The translations under genes and the position numbers were made by a program. Shown here piece after piece: positions 1 through 8,100 of a stretch of 20,960 nt of DNA. Source of the stretch: Chloroflexota bacterium (GTDB taxonomy: Bacteria; Chloroflexota; Anaerolineae; B4-G1); NCBI GenBank assembly GCA_024232355.1, contig JAAEPW010001002.1, positions 1-20,960 on the forward strand, given 5' to 3'. Position 1 is the first letter of the stretch. Every line of letters starts with the position of its first letter. The notes under the pieces are model-generated. The model was not told where the DNA came from and made no database searches. It saw nothing but the letters and a program-made list of their open reading frames with translations.

Positions 1-63
1 AGGTTCAGTGTGTAAACGGGGCCATCCAGGTTTCCGGCCGGGGAGCAGCCCCATTGTTTTTTC

Positions 64-282
64 TTATTCTTCTAGCCTTTGCTCCTGAACTTCACGAGGG
101 ACCCCCATTTTTTTCATTAGAGCGATGACGTCTGTCTCTGGGATCCGGTAGGGGCTGGTACGGCCAGGACCGGCTTTGTATGCGTTCGGAAAGTATCCCT
201 GTGCCGCCCACTTTTGCACGGTGGTGATATCTACCTGGAATCGTTCGGCGATTTGCCGAGTTGAGAAGGCTTTGGTTGCCAT
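64..282 (-). CDS. Small helix-turn-helix DNA-binding protein (excisionase/MerR-like)
   Basis: The 72-residue product reads as a single winged HTH of the HTH_17/excisionase type. FSTRQIAERFQVDITTVQKW (residues 6-25) is the helix-turn-helix, followed by a wing with AAQGYFPNAYKAG and then PYRIPETDV, the usual strand that reads Y/W-R-I-P. Such proteins act as excision directionality factors or small transcription regulators. No integrase is in the window. The ATG at 282 follows AAGGGGAC, and a well-formed promoter lies just upstream, so it is probably transcribed on its own. It could regulate the neighbouring cluster or belong to an element to the left; neither can be decided here. Confidence 0.82.
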   Translation of the reverse strand: MATKAFSTRQIAERFQVDITTVQKWAAQGYFPNAYKAGPGRTSPYRIPETDVIALMKKMGVPREVQEQRLEE

Positions 283-315
283 TTTGTCCCCTTCTGCGTT
301 TTCTGTAGTGACGGT

Positions 316-344
316 AGTTTATCATTGTTTTTGTGGAATGTCAA
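316..344 (-). promoter_or_regulatory. Sigma70-type promoter for the HTH gene
   Basis: On the minus strand TTGACA (339-344) lies 17 bases from TAAACT (316-321), which is preceded by TGA as an extended -10. Transcription would begin near 309, leaving a leader of about 27 bases before the ATG at 282. It is the clearest promoter match I found in the window. Confidence 0.65.
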
Positions 345-355
345 ATGGTGGGTGG

Positions 356-371
356 CGGATTTGGCAATCCG
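356..371. other. Small hairpin between exonuclease and HTH gene
   Basis: CGGATT (356-361) and AATCCG (366-371) form a 6-bp stem with a TGGC loop, just upstream of the promoter for the HTH gene. It could be an operator or a weak terminator for the exonuclease transcript; there is no T-run. Confidence 0.3.
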
Positions 372-429
372 TGGTGAGCGTTGTTGCCGATGTATGGAGA
401 GCTATGGGTGGTGAGCACTCGCTGTTGTG

Positions 430-1056
430 TCATCGCTCGCTCACGGGGGTTTCTCTTGCTACGTGGAGCAAGACTAGACGAGTGAGTTCGGCGTCGGCAC
501 GGGCGCGGTGGAGGTCTGGAGGGACGGTGATGTGGCATTGGCGGGCGGCGTTGGCGAGTTTTTGCCAGCGGTAGTCGTCACGGTGGTCGTTCCACTCGCC
601 GTGGAATTGGGCGTAGAGTTTCATCGCGCAGTGCCAGTGGTTGTACCACTGGTTGAATTGGTGCATTGTTTTTAGCCCAAAATGCTTGGAGAGGCGCAAT
701 CCATGGACGGTGGCCGATTGGCGCAGCAGGCGGGTATCATAGTCGCGGTTGTAGATGACGAGGGGACGGTTTCCGACGATCTCGACAAAGCGAGGCACGA
801 TCTGTGCAAAGGTGGGGGCGTGGGCTACGTCGGCGTCGGAGATGCCGTGGACGTCGCGGGCGCCTTTGGGGATGGGGATGGTGGGCTTGATGAGGGTGTC
901 GAGGAGGGTGGCGCCGTTGTGGTCGACGATGGCCAGGTCGCAGATTTGGGCAGTGTCGTCGAGGCCGGTGGTTTCGGTGTCGAGGTAGAGGGGGTGTTGG
1001 TCCAGCCACTGGCGGGCGGTTTGTGCGGCTTGGGTGCGGTGGTTTGTGGGCAGCAA
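430..1056 (-). CDS. DEDDh 3'-5' exonuclease (DnaQ-like)
   Basis: With a TTG start at 1056 the protein is 208 residues. All catalytic residues of the DEDDh family are present: Exo I YLDTETTG (Asp26, Glu28), Exo II YNRDYDTRLL (Asp107), Exo III HRARADAE (His183, Asp188). The fold is that of the polymerase III epsilon exonuclease, but there is no polymerase-binding tail, so a free nuclease acting on DNA or RNA 3' ends is more likely than replicative proofreading. An in-frame upstream extension to 1167 would translate the 39-bp repeats; the strong ribosome site at 1056 argues against it. It follows the ATPase pair in the same direction after 137 bases. Whether it belongs to the conflict cluster or is simply adjacent cannot be told. 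Confidence 0.88.
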   Translation of the reverse strand: MLPTNHRTQAAQTARQWLDQHPLYLDTETTGLDDTAQICDLAIVDHNGATLLDTLIKPTIPIPKGARDVHGISDADVAHAPTFAQIVPRFVEIVGNRPLVIYNRDYDTRLLRQSATVHGLRLSKHFGLKTMHQFNQWYNHWHCAMKLYAQFHGEWNDHRDDYRWQKLANAARQCHITVPPDLHRARADAELTRLVLLHVARETPVSER

Positions 1057-1070
1057 TTTGGCCTCCTTTT
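1056..1070 (-). promoter_or_regulatory. Strong ribosome site that fixes the TTG start of the exonuclease
   Basis: On the minus strand AAAAGGAGG is followed by CCAAA and then TTG at 1056. This is the best Shine-Dalgarno match in the gap. The in-frame ATG and TTG codons further upstream (1167, 1143, 1104) lie inside the 39-bp repeats and lack a ribosome site, so the repeats are most likely untranslated. Confidence 0.65.
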
Positions 1071-1170
1071 GGGCGTTGTTCAGAAACAACGTTGTGCTTG
1101 GCATCTTTTGGGCGTTGTTCAGAAACAACGTTGTGCTTGGCATCTTTTGAGCGTTGTTCAGAAACAACGT
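1067..1170. repeat. Three tandem 39-bp repeats, each with a hairpin, upstream of the exonuclease
   Basis: Units begin at 1074, 1113 and 1152. Each holds a perfect stem CGTTGTT/AACAACG around a CAGA loop (1074-1091, 1113-1130, 1152-1169), and the first two are followed by TTGTGCTTGGCATCTTTT. They fill most of the 137-base gap between the 804-residue ATPase gene and the TTG start at 1056. They may be protein-binding sites, an attenuating or processing leader, or a short tandem duplication without function. Confidence 0.85.
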
Positions 1171-1193
1171 TTACTTTGGTAACCTCATTTGGG

Positions 1194-3608
1194 CTAGATC
1201 AGGGTTTGGTGGCGGATGTAGGCGGCGACGAGGGGGACGGTGATGGTGTAGGCGTCGCCGGTGGGGTGGATGATCTCGCGGCGGCGGAGGGTGGAGATGG
1301 CGGCACGGAGGGCGCTTTGGTCCGGGACGATGGCGCGCAGGGCGTCTCGGTCTAGTGTTGTGCCGGGGGCCTCGGCGAGGGTCTCGAGGATTTGGTGGGA
1401 TGTGCTGCCTCCGGCCTGCCTGGCCCAGAGGTCGATGAAATAGTTTTGGCCGCGCTCGAGGGCGGTGGGGATGATGGTTTCGACGTCGGCGGGGGTGACG
1501 TGGGAGTCTGGGGGGATGCGGCGGTTGGTGTTCATGCGCTCGACGAGCAGAGCGCAGGTGAGTTGGATGAGGTAGGGCTGGCAGTGGGTGAGGCGGAGGA
1601 GGCGGTCGACGGCCTGGGGGGTGTAGATGGGGGGAAAATCGGCGACGGGCTGCCGGATCAGGGCGCGGGCGTCGGCGTCTTCCAGAAAGCTGATGGGGAG
1701 GGTGGTGGTGGTGATGAGGGTGCTGGCCCAGTGGGAGGGCAGTTCGTCCATCTGGTGGCTGCCGGAGAGGAGGACGGCTACGCGGCGGCGGTGTTGGACG
1801 ATGTGGCGCAGGGCGGGCAGGATGCGGGTGTCGAGCCGCCCGCTCCGGATGCCGTCTTCGATGGCCTCGAACTCGTCGAGGCAGAGGAGCATGGTGCGTT
1901 GGGCCAGTTTTTGCTCTACCCGGTCGAGCCAGCGGCCGAGGGCGGGATAGGGGTCTTGGGCCAGGGCCTGACGATCGAGGGGGGGCAGGCGCACGTCGCG
2001 GTGGCGGTGGGCTTGTGCGACGATTTCTTCGGCCAGGCCGGTGAGAAAGCCGGGCACGTCTTGAGCGCCCGCCAGCTTGGCGGATTGGAGGTCGAGGAAG
2101 GCGGGGACCATGCGGCTGCCCAGGCGGCGGGGGAGTTGGAGGAGGATGGAGGTCTTGCCGGTGCGCCGCTGGCCGTAGAGGAGGAAGGTGGCGCGCTCGC
2201 CTTCGTGGCCGCCGAGGGCGGTCTCGAGCTGACGGAAGAGGGTGGCGCGTCCTTTGAAGGGGACGGCGGATTCTGGGCGGTGGCCGGGCCGGATGGGGGG
2301 GCCGCTGATGTAGACCTGGGGGATGGGTTCTTCTTCTCGCTGTTGGAGGCGGGCCTGCTCCAGGCTGAGGGCGACGATCTGGGACCAGTGGTCGAGGACC
2401 TCGGCGAATTCACGAGGTTGGAGGCGGAGGTCGGTGAGAAAGTCGGCGGCGGCCTCGAGGCGGCGGACGCGGTTGGTGGCGGAATCGCTTTCCAGGGCGC
2501 TGGCGACCTCGCGGCAGACGTCGCGGAGGCGGAAGAGGTAGCGGCGCAGGGAATCTGGCAGAGGGGTGTCTTCTGAGAGCCAGGCCAGATCGCGGCCGAA
2601 AGCGACCAAGCCTTGGGGCGAGGCGACGAGGCGGGCGTCCTGGTTGGCTAGACGGGCGAGGGCCCGGTGGGCGGCGCGGCTCTGGTAGCGGTGGGCGGCG
2701 ACCTGGAGGATGGCGGCGCGGCCCAGGGCGGGGTCCGCGCGGTAGAGGGTGGTGAGGGTGGTGGCGAGGCCGGGGAGGGGGAGGAGGATGACGTCGTCCC
2801 AGCGGACGGGGGAGAGGCGCCAGAGGGAGACGCTGAGGCGGGGGGAGAGGCGGACGAGGAGCCAGGTGGCGAGGGTGATGGTGTATTGGAAGGGGAGGTT
2901 GAGGGCGTGGGTGACTGTTAGGACACACATCACGCCAAACGCCACGCCGAACGCCACGCCGAACGCCACGCCGAACGCCACGCCGATCACCATGCCAACC
3001 ACCACACCGACCACCACGCTGACTGTCACGCCCCGCACCACACTGATTGCCACGCCGGTCACCACACCGATTGCCACGACAATCGCAGGGCCAAGCACTA
3101 TGCTCAACATCCAGCCCAGCACTATGCTCTTCATTATGCGGATTGTAGCGATCCGTATGATGTTACCCGTTACAACGAACGTCACGCCACCCGCTACGCC
3201 GAACGCCACACCGAACGCCACACCGAACGCCACGCCGAACGCCACGCCGAACGCCACACCGAACGCCACACTGAACGCCGCACCGAACGTCACACCGAAC
3301 GCCACGCCCCACGCCACGCCCTGGGCCATGCCAGACCAATCAATATCATATCCGAGGGCGGAGAAGAGGACCAGGAAGGCGGTCAGCAAGGGCAAGAGCC
3401 AGAGGAGGGCGACGAGGGATTGGAGAAGGAAGTGGGCCAGCTCGCGGCGGAAGAGGGGGTCGCGCAGTTTGTGGCGGGCCTGCCAGAGGGTGTAGTTTTC
3501 TGGCATGTCTGGGGCGAGGGCGGCGACTTGGGCACGGAAGGCGTGGGGTTGGAAGTAGAGGCGGAGGGGGAGGAGGAGGCCGTTTACGATGATGTCTCTT
3601 GGGGTCAT
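1194..3608 (-). CDS. Polytopic membrane STAND/AAA+ ATPase coupled to the preceding gene
   Basis: The 804-residue protein has an N-terminal hydrophobic segment (about 62-88), Gly-Val-Ala-Phe tetrapeptide repeats at about 93-139 and 206-226 with hydrophobic sequence between them, then a helical region (about 290-440). The ATPase starts near VPFKGRATLF, with P-loop GQRRTGKTS (about 477-485), Walker B MLLCLDEFEAIEDG (573-586) and LLSGSHQMD as sensor. A winged-helix-like end (about 735-804, LRAAISTLRRREIIHP) closes it. The ATPase resembles that of the upstream gene. It lacks the shared N-terminal motif. Its ATG overlaps the upstream TGA as ATGA, with AAAGGA upstream, which implies coupled translation and probably a hetero-complex. 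The membrane part could be a pore or an anchor; nothing in the sequence decides this. Confidence 0.88.
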   Translation of the reverse strand: MTPRDIIVNGLLLPLRLYFQPHAFRAQVAALAPDMPENYTLWQARHKLRDPLFRRELAHFLLQSLVALLWLLPLLTAFLVLFSALGYDIDWSGMAQGVAWGVAFGVTFGAAFSVAFGVAFGVAFGVAFGVAFGVAFGVAGGVTFVVTGNIIRIATIRIMKSIVLGWMLSIVLGPAIVVAIGVVTGVAISVVRGVTVSVVVGVVVGMVIGVAFGVAFGVAFGVAFGVMCVLTVTHALNLPFQYTITLATWLLVRLSPRLSVSLWRLSPVRWDDVILLPLPGLATTLTTLYRADPALGRAAILQVAAHRYQSRAAHRALARLANQDARLVASPQGLVAFGRDLAWLSEDTPLPDSLRRYLFRLRDVCREVASALESDSATNRVRRLEAAADFLTDLRLQPREFAEVLDHWSQIVALSLEQARLQQREEEPIPQVYISGPPIRPGHRPESAVPFKGRATLFRQLETALGGHEGERATFLLYGQRRTGKTSILLQLPRRLGSRMVPAFLDLQSAKLAGAQDVPGFLTGLAEEIVAQAHRHRDVRLPPLDRQALAQDPYPALGRWLDRVEQKLAQRTMLLCLDEFEAIEDGIRSGRLDTRILPALRHIVQHRRRVAVLLSGSHQMDELPSHWASTLITTTTLPISFLEDADARALIRQPVADFPPIYTPQAVDRLLRLTHCQPYLIQLTCALLVERMNTNRRIPPDSHVTPADVETIIPTALERGQNYFIDLWARQAGGSTSHQILETLAEAPGTTLDRDALRAIVPDQSALRAAISTLRRREIIHPTGDAYTITVPLVAAYIRHQTLI
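2929..3330 (-). repeat. 12-bp in-frame repeats encoding (GVAF)n
   Basis: Variants of GAACGCCACGCC on the plus strand are iterated at about 2929-2989 and 3190-3330. Each 12-base unit encodes one Gly-Val-Ala-Phe tetrapeptide. The same tetrapeptide logic, with different residues, appears in the NACHT gene at 18580-19090. Confidence 0.88.
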
Positions 3609-4984
3609 AATCCGAGTCCTTTCTTGATGATGTCTAAAAGATCGGCGCCGGTGGCGAGGCGGAGGAGGATGAGGATGAGGGCCAGGATGATGGCGGCACC
3701 GATGAGCCAGGCGGCAACGTCGTCGAGACGGGCGCCGAGGAGCTGGGCGACGCGGCCGATGGCGATGGGAAAGCGGAGGAAGGTGGCGCGCACGGAGCGG
3801 CGCAGGACGCGGCGCACGGAGCGGTAGAGGCGGTTGGGGCGGCGGCGCGGGTGCGCAGGCTGGCCGGTCATGCAGCTCTGGTTCTCTAGTTCTTCAAAGC
3901 GGCGGCGGGCCCACTTTTGGGGATGGTCGGCGGCCTTGGATTCGTAGCAGGCCTGGCCCGCCACTTGGAGGTGGCAGGGATGGCCGCCCGCCCAGCGCCG
4001 GGCGAGGGCGGTTTCTTGGACGGTGAGGGGGTGGTCGCTGGGCTGGAGGAGGAGGGCGTCGGCGGATGGCGTGTTTAGGGGGTGGAGGGTGAAGGGGGTA
4101 AAGTAGCTGGGGAAGGTGGAGGTGAGGGCGTGGGGGCGGGCGGGGTCGCGAAAATAGTCGGCGAGGGGGAGGCGGGAGGCGACGATCATGGCGAGGAGGT
4201 CGGCGGTGATGAGGGCGCGGACGGCGTTAAAAAAGTCTGGAAAGGGAAAGCCTTTTTCTATCGCCGGGTCGAGGAGGTGCTCGAATTCGTCGACGATGAG
4301 GACGGGGCGAACGCAGAGGCCACGGGGGTCGCGCAGTTGGCGAAGGGCGCGCTGGAACTGGTCGTAGGTGGCCTCGGGGGTGGCGTGCAAACGGGCGCGC
4401 AGGTCCTCAAAGGCGCGGGCCTCGGCGCTGCGGCTGGGGGGGAGGCGGTCCAAAAGCTCGCGCAGGGCGGTGCCGTAGAAGCGGGCCTGGTGGGTGACGT
4501 TGGCCTGGAGGTCGAGGCAGGCGAGGAGAATGTCAGGATGGTCGGGTTGGGGCGGGAGATGGACGTCTTGGCGGCCGGTGAGGTGGTTGAGGAGGGAGGT
4601 TTTGCCCATGCGACGCTCGCCGACGATGTTGACGGAGCTGAATTTGTCGAGTTGACCGGCGATAAAGCGGAAGGCGGGGTCGCGGCCAAAGATGGGTTCG
4701 GTGGGGCGGAGGGGGCGGCCGATGATGAAGGGGGAGGCGGACTTTTCCCGATGGTCAAAGTCCGTTAGCACTTTCTCTCTCCGGTCGAAACTGCGACGAG
4801 GAGGCCAGAGGGGGTGGGCTTTTCCCGGTGGTTGAGGTTCGTTGGCGGTTTCGGCCTCTGGCTGAGATGGTGGAGAGGATGTGGGGGTTTGGTGGATGTG
4901 GACGTCGCCTTGGACTTGGCCGATTTGGGTGGCGTGGTCACGGGCGGTTTGGTTGATTTTGGTGGGTTGTTCTTTCTTTGTCAT
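3605..4984 (-). CDS. STAND/AAA+ ATPase with N-terminal RHIM-like motif and C-terminal membrane anchor
   Basis: The 459-residue product opens with the shared motif (residues 9-31, HATQIGQVQGDVHIH) and a Pro/Glu-rich linker (34-60). The ATPase begins near PIFGRDPAF, with P-loop GERRMGKTS (122-130), Walker B PVLIVDEFEHL (227-237) and sensor AMIVASR (265-271). The GxRRxGKTSLL form of the P-loop is typical of ORC1-like and STAND-type ATPases. An Arg-rich stretch (about 375-400) precedes one transmembrane helix (about 422-442, AAWLIGAAIILALILILL), so the ATPase is probably cytoplasmic with a tail anchor. The ATG at 4984 follows AAAGGAG. The stop overlaps the start of the next ATPase gene (ATGA). 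By inference it is a membrane-tethered member of the motif network acting with its coupled partner. Confidence 0.88.
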   Translation of the reverse strand: MTKKEQPTKINQTARDHATQIGQVQGDVHIHQTPTSSPPSQPEAETANEPQPPGKAHPLWPPRRSFDRREKVLTDFDHREKSASPFIIGRPLRPTEPIFGRDPAFRFIAGQLDKFSSVNIVGERRMGKTSLLNHLTGRQDVHLPPQPDHPDILLACLDLQANVTHQARFYGTALRELLDRLPPSRSAEARAFEDLRARLHATPEATYDQFQRALRQLRDPRGLCVRPVLIVDEFEHLLDPAIEKGFPFPDFFNAVRALITADLLAMIVASRLPLADYFRDPARPHALTSTFPSYFTPFTLHPLNTPSADALLLQPSDHPLTVQETALARRWAGGHPCHLQVAGQACYESKAADHPQKWARRRFEELENQSCMTGQPAHPRRRPNRLYRSVRRVLRRSVRATFLRFPIAIGRVAQLLGARLDDVAAWLIGAAIILALILILLRLATGADLLDIIKKGLGL

Positions 4985-5001
4985 AGGTTGGCTCCTTTAG
5001 G

Positions 5002-5019
5002 CGGACCGCAGACGGTCCG
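5002..5019. other. Intergenic hairpin in the 173-base gap
   Basis: CGGACCG (5002-5008) pairs perfectly with CGGTCCG (5013-5019) around a CAGA loop, upstream of the 459-residue ATPase gene. The rest of the gap, 5020-5157, is G-rich with fragments such as GACGCATCCCC and TGCGTTGCCCCTACGG that look like decayed palindromic repeats. There is no T-run, so transcription probably continues through. Confidence 0.5.
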
Positions 5020-5157
5020 TTGGGTTGTTTGCGGGGGGACGACGCATCCCCTGGTATGGTTCTGGGTAGGCGGAGGGGGACGCAGGGGGGATGGGATTTG
5101 GTGTGGGATGTTTGGTGTGAGATGCGTTGCCCCTACGGAGTGGTGTGTTTGTTTTGT

Positions 5158-8100
5158 TCATCTCTTGTTCTCTATGCTTGGGTTATTTGTTGATTCAGCG
5201 GCCAATTTTGCCAGTAGGTCGCGGATTTGTTTGGTGTGGGGGGACTGAATTTCTTCTAGGATGGCGAGGGTGTACTCTAGGTGATTTTGGACTTTCATAC
5301 GGGCCACATTTTTGGCGCCAGCTTGGGGGTCAGGATGACCGATTTCTTTCAGGTAGGCTATGCGCTTGGCGGTAGCTTGAGGGTCGGGGGGGATCATTTC
5401 ATGCACGTAGGTCAGGCGTTCGGCGGCTGTTGGCAAGCCAGGGATGTCGTTCTCGCGAAGGTAGTTTACGTATGCTAGCATTAGTTTCTTTGCTCTGGCG
5501 GGTTCGCTCTCTTGGTATCGCAGGCCAAGCCTCCAACGACGAAATGCTTGGTTGTGTTGATTGACGATTTTTGGGGCGATGTCTTGAGTTTGTTGGATAT
5601 CCTGGATGTGTTGTTCATGTTGCTCGAGGTTTATTTTGTGCTTTAATCGTTCGAGGGCTGGTTCCAAGCCTTCTATGGTTGTGTTTTGAATCAACTCTAG
5701 GTCACATAGCGCGCTGTAGATCACGCCTCTTTCTGAACAGTTTTTTAGTGCTTGGTCGTACTCGTACAGTGCCCGGATAAGCAATTCTGTTCTTTTTTCC
5801 TTCTGTGTCCAGTCTGGGTCGCATACGGCTTGTCCTAGCAATGCCGTTGCCAATGCGTACCGCGCTTGATATAGGGTATGGGTTCTATCTAACAGCTTTT
5901 GGCACTTGGTGGCGGAATCGATAAATGCTTTTTGGGCAGCAGTTGGTTTTTTTTGATGCAAAGATATAATCCCCAATATCAATGCTGCTCGATAGTTGGT
6001 TTCAAGTCTATCTAGGTTATGGGCTTTTTGGCCGAGTTCTTGAGCTTGGGTAAGCTTGCCAGCAGCTAGTTCGATTTTGCTCGCTTGTAGGAGGCAGTAA
6101 CTTTGGCCCAGATAGTCGTCAATAGTATCAAAAAGAAGTTTGGCCTCTTGCTGGCACTCGGTGGCTTTTTCATCCCACCCCAAAGTGTGACAGACAGCGC
6201 TTAGATTGCTTAACCGAACTCCTTCTCCCCGAAGATCGTTGATTTCGATGGCTTTTTCTTGAGAGTCTAGATAATGTTTGATCGCTTGACCGTATTCGCC
6301 CAGTTCATAGTATACATAGCCCAGGTGGCCCAGGTTGTATTCTTCTTCCCAACGGTTGCCAATTTCACGGGCGATTTTTAGGGCATCTTGATGGTAATCC
6401 CGGGCTTGGGTGATTTGTCCCCGAACACGACAGACAAGGCCCAGGCAGCCCAATTGGACGCTTTCTTCTTGGCGATGGCCCTCTGCCTGAGTGATTCTCC
6501 AGGCGTTTGTGTGAGATTTGTAGGCTTGGTCGATTTGCCCCAACGCACGATGCGCGCGACCTAAAAATCCGAGTTGAACGCTTTCTTGCCGATGTCCACC
6601 GATTTCGCGGGCAATTTTTAGTGCCTCCTCATGTTCGCCAATGGCTTTTTCTGGTTTGCCCTGGAGTTGATAGCAGATGCCCAAGCGACCTAGCTGAACG
6701 CCTTCTTTTTCACGGTCTCTGACCTCACGAGCGATGTGGAGTGCTTGTTTGTACAATTCGGTGGCTTTCTTGTATTTCCCCAAATTGCGGTAGGCACTCC
6801 CCATATGACCCAGCCACCGTCCTTCTTCCTTGCGATCGTTGATCTCACGAGCAATGTCGAGGGCGCGATCGTAGAAATTTATGGCGTCTGGGATTTGGCC
6901 CAAGGCACGATAGGTCCGCCCCAACAGGCCGAAGAATGTGGCTTGCTCCGGGCGATCTTGTAGTTGTTGAGCTGCTCGTTGACCTATTTCGAGCGCTTTG
7001 ATTCGCTCGGTCCAGTGGCCTTGTTTTTCCAGGTATTCGTCCATCGCCCACGCCAGGTTTTTTGCCATCTGCCATTGTTCGTTGCGGGCGCATTGATCCA
7101 AGACGGACATCAGGTGAGGTCGGCAAGTATTCAGTTGTTGGTAGCCTTCTAGTCCCTTTTCGACCTCGGTCTCGGTCGATTTGGTATAGTAGGAGGCTAT
7201 CCGCCTCAACGCCTTGGCTTTGAGCGGTACTCGCTTGCGAGCATAGGTATGCACCAGGGCGTGGCTCACTTTGTAACATTGGTTTGATCGCATCAATAGG
7301 CCGTAGCTCTCCAGTTCGCCCAGTGGCTCGTGTACTTGATTCAGTGATAGCTTGAGGGCAGCAGCAACAGGTTCACAGTTGAAGGGTGTTTGTGCCAGGC
7401 AACCGATGATGGACATAGCCCGGCGGGCTTGTCCACTGACTTGGGCCAGGCTCTTTTTCAGCAGTGCGGGTACACTGTCCTCTTGCCACTGGCTGCGGTC
7501 GAGGGCTTCGAGGGGGGCAGCTTGAAGCCACCGGAGATATTCGGCGGCGGTCTCGCCGGTCTGGGCGAGGTAGCGCCCGGCCAGGCGCACGGCCAGTGGT
7601 AAGCAGTCCACTTGCTGGCAGATTTGCTGGGCTGTGTCATCGTCGATGTTTTCTTTACACCACTCTCGCAACAGTGTTATGGCACTGTGTTGGGGTAAAG
7701 GTTTTATGTCTTTTCGTCCGTTCAGTGTATCAATGCGCCTCCTACTGGTTATCAGAATGCCGCAGTCACCGCGTACGTCCAGTACGTCTCGTAGATTGTT
7801 GGCCTGTTCAGCTCCATCCAGAATCAAGAGTGCTTTGCGCCCGGATAGTGCTCTCCGGGCTGCCGCTTTTGAGCCAGACCGGGGTTCCTCGCCGTATGCG
7901 AGGGCGATGGCCTCCAAGGCGTTGTCTGCGTCGGGATTGCCATAAAAGCTGTAGAATACGATCCCGCTAGGGAACCTCTCTGGAGGCAAGTGGTGGAGAG
8001 CCTCGGTGGCCAGAGCGGTCTTTCCGATCCCACCGGGACCACAGAGGGTTATTACCCGGCCGGGATACAAGGCTTGGTCAAGCCATTGTAATTCTTCCTC

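Noticed and set aside
41..63. GGGG/CCCC stem followed by a T-run, possible plus-strand terminator
   Set aside because: The stem is only 4-5 bp and no plus-strand gene is visible to its left within the window.
1057..1167. N-terminal extension of the exonuclease through the 39-bp repeats
   Set aside because: The start would be TTG or ATG codons without a ribosome site, the extension encodes only the repeat, and AAAAGGAGG with correct spacing supports the start at 1056.
1067..1170. CRISPR-like appearance of the evenly spaced repeats
   Set aside because: The whole 39-bp unit repeats, so there are no unique spacers, and there are no cas genes. The 12-, 69- and 102-bp arrays are in-frame protein repeats.
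1171..1188. Five-codon frame after the ATPase stop, possible leader peptide
   Set aside because: It is too short to distinguish from chance and has no clear ribosome site.
1392..2576. 394-residue open frame on the plus strand
   Set aside because: It is antisense to the 804-residue ATPase, has extreme Gly/Glu/Ala composition from the G-rich strand, and shows no domain. The minus-strand frame has complete Walker motifs.
2749..3495. Plus-strand frame rich in NATPNATP repeats
   Set aside because: It is the reverse reading of the GVAF-coding 12-bp array. Secreted NATP-type repeats can look plausible, but there is no signal peptide and the frame starts and ends inside the ATPase gene.
1200..5000. 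Possible G-quadruplexes in the G-rich plus strand
   Set aside because: The G-runs are what C-ending codons of the minus-strand genes would produce, and no compact run of four G-tracts stood out enough to report.
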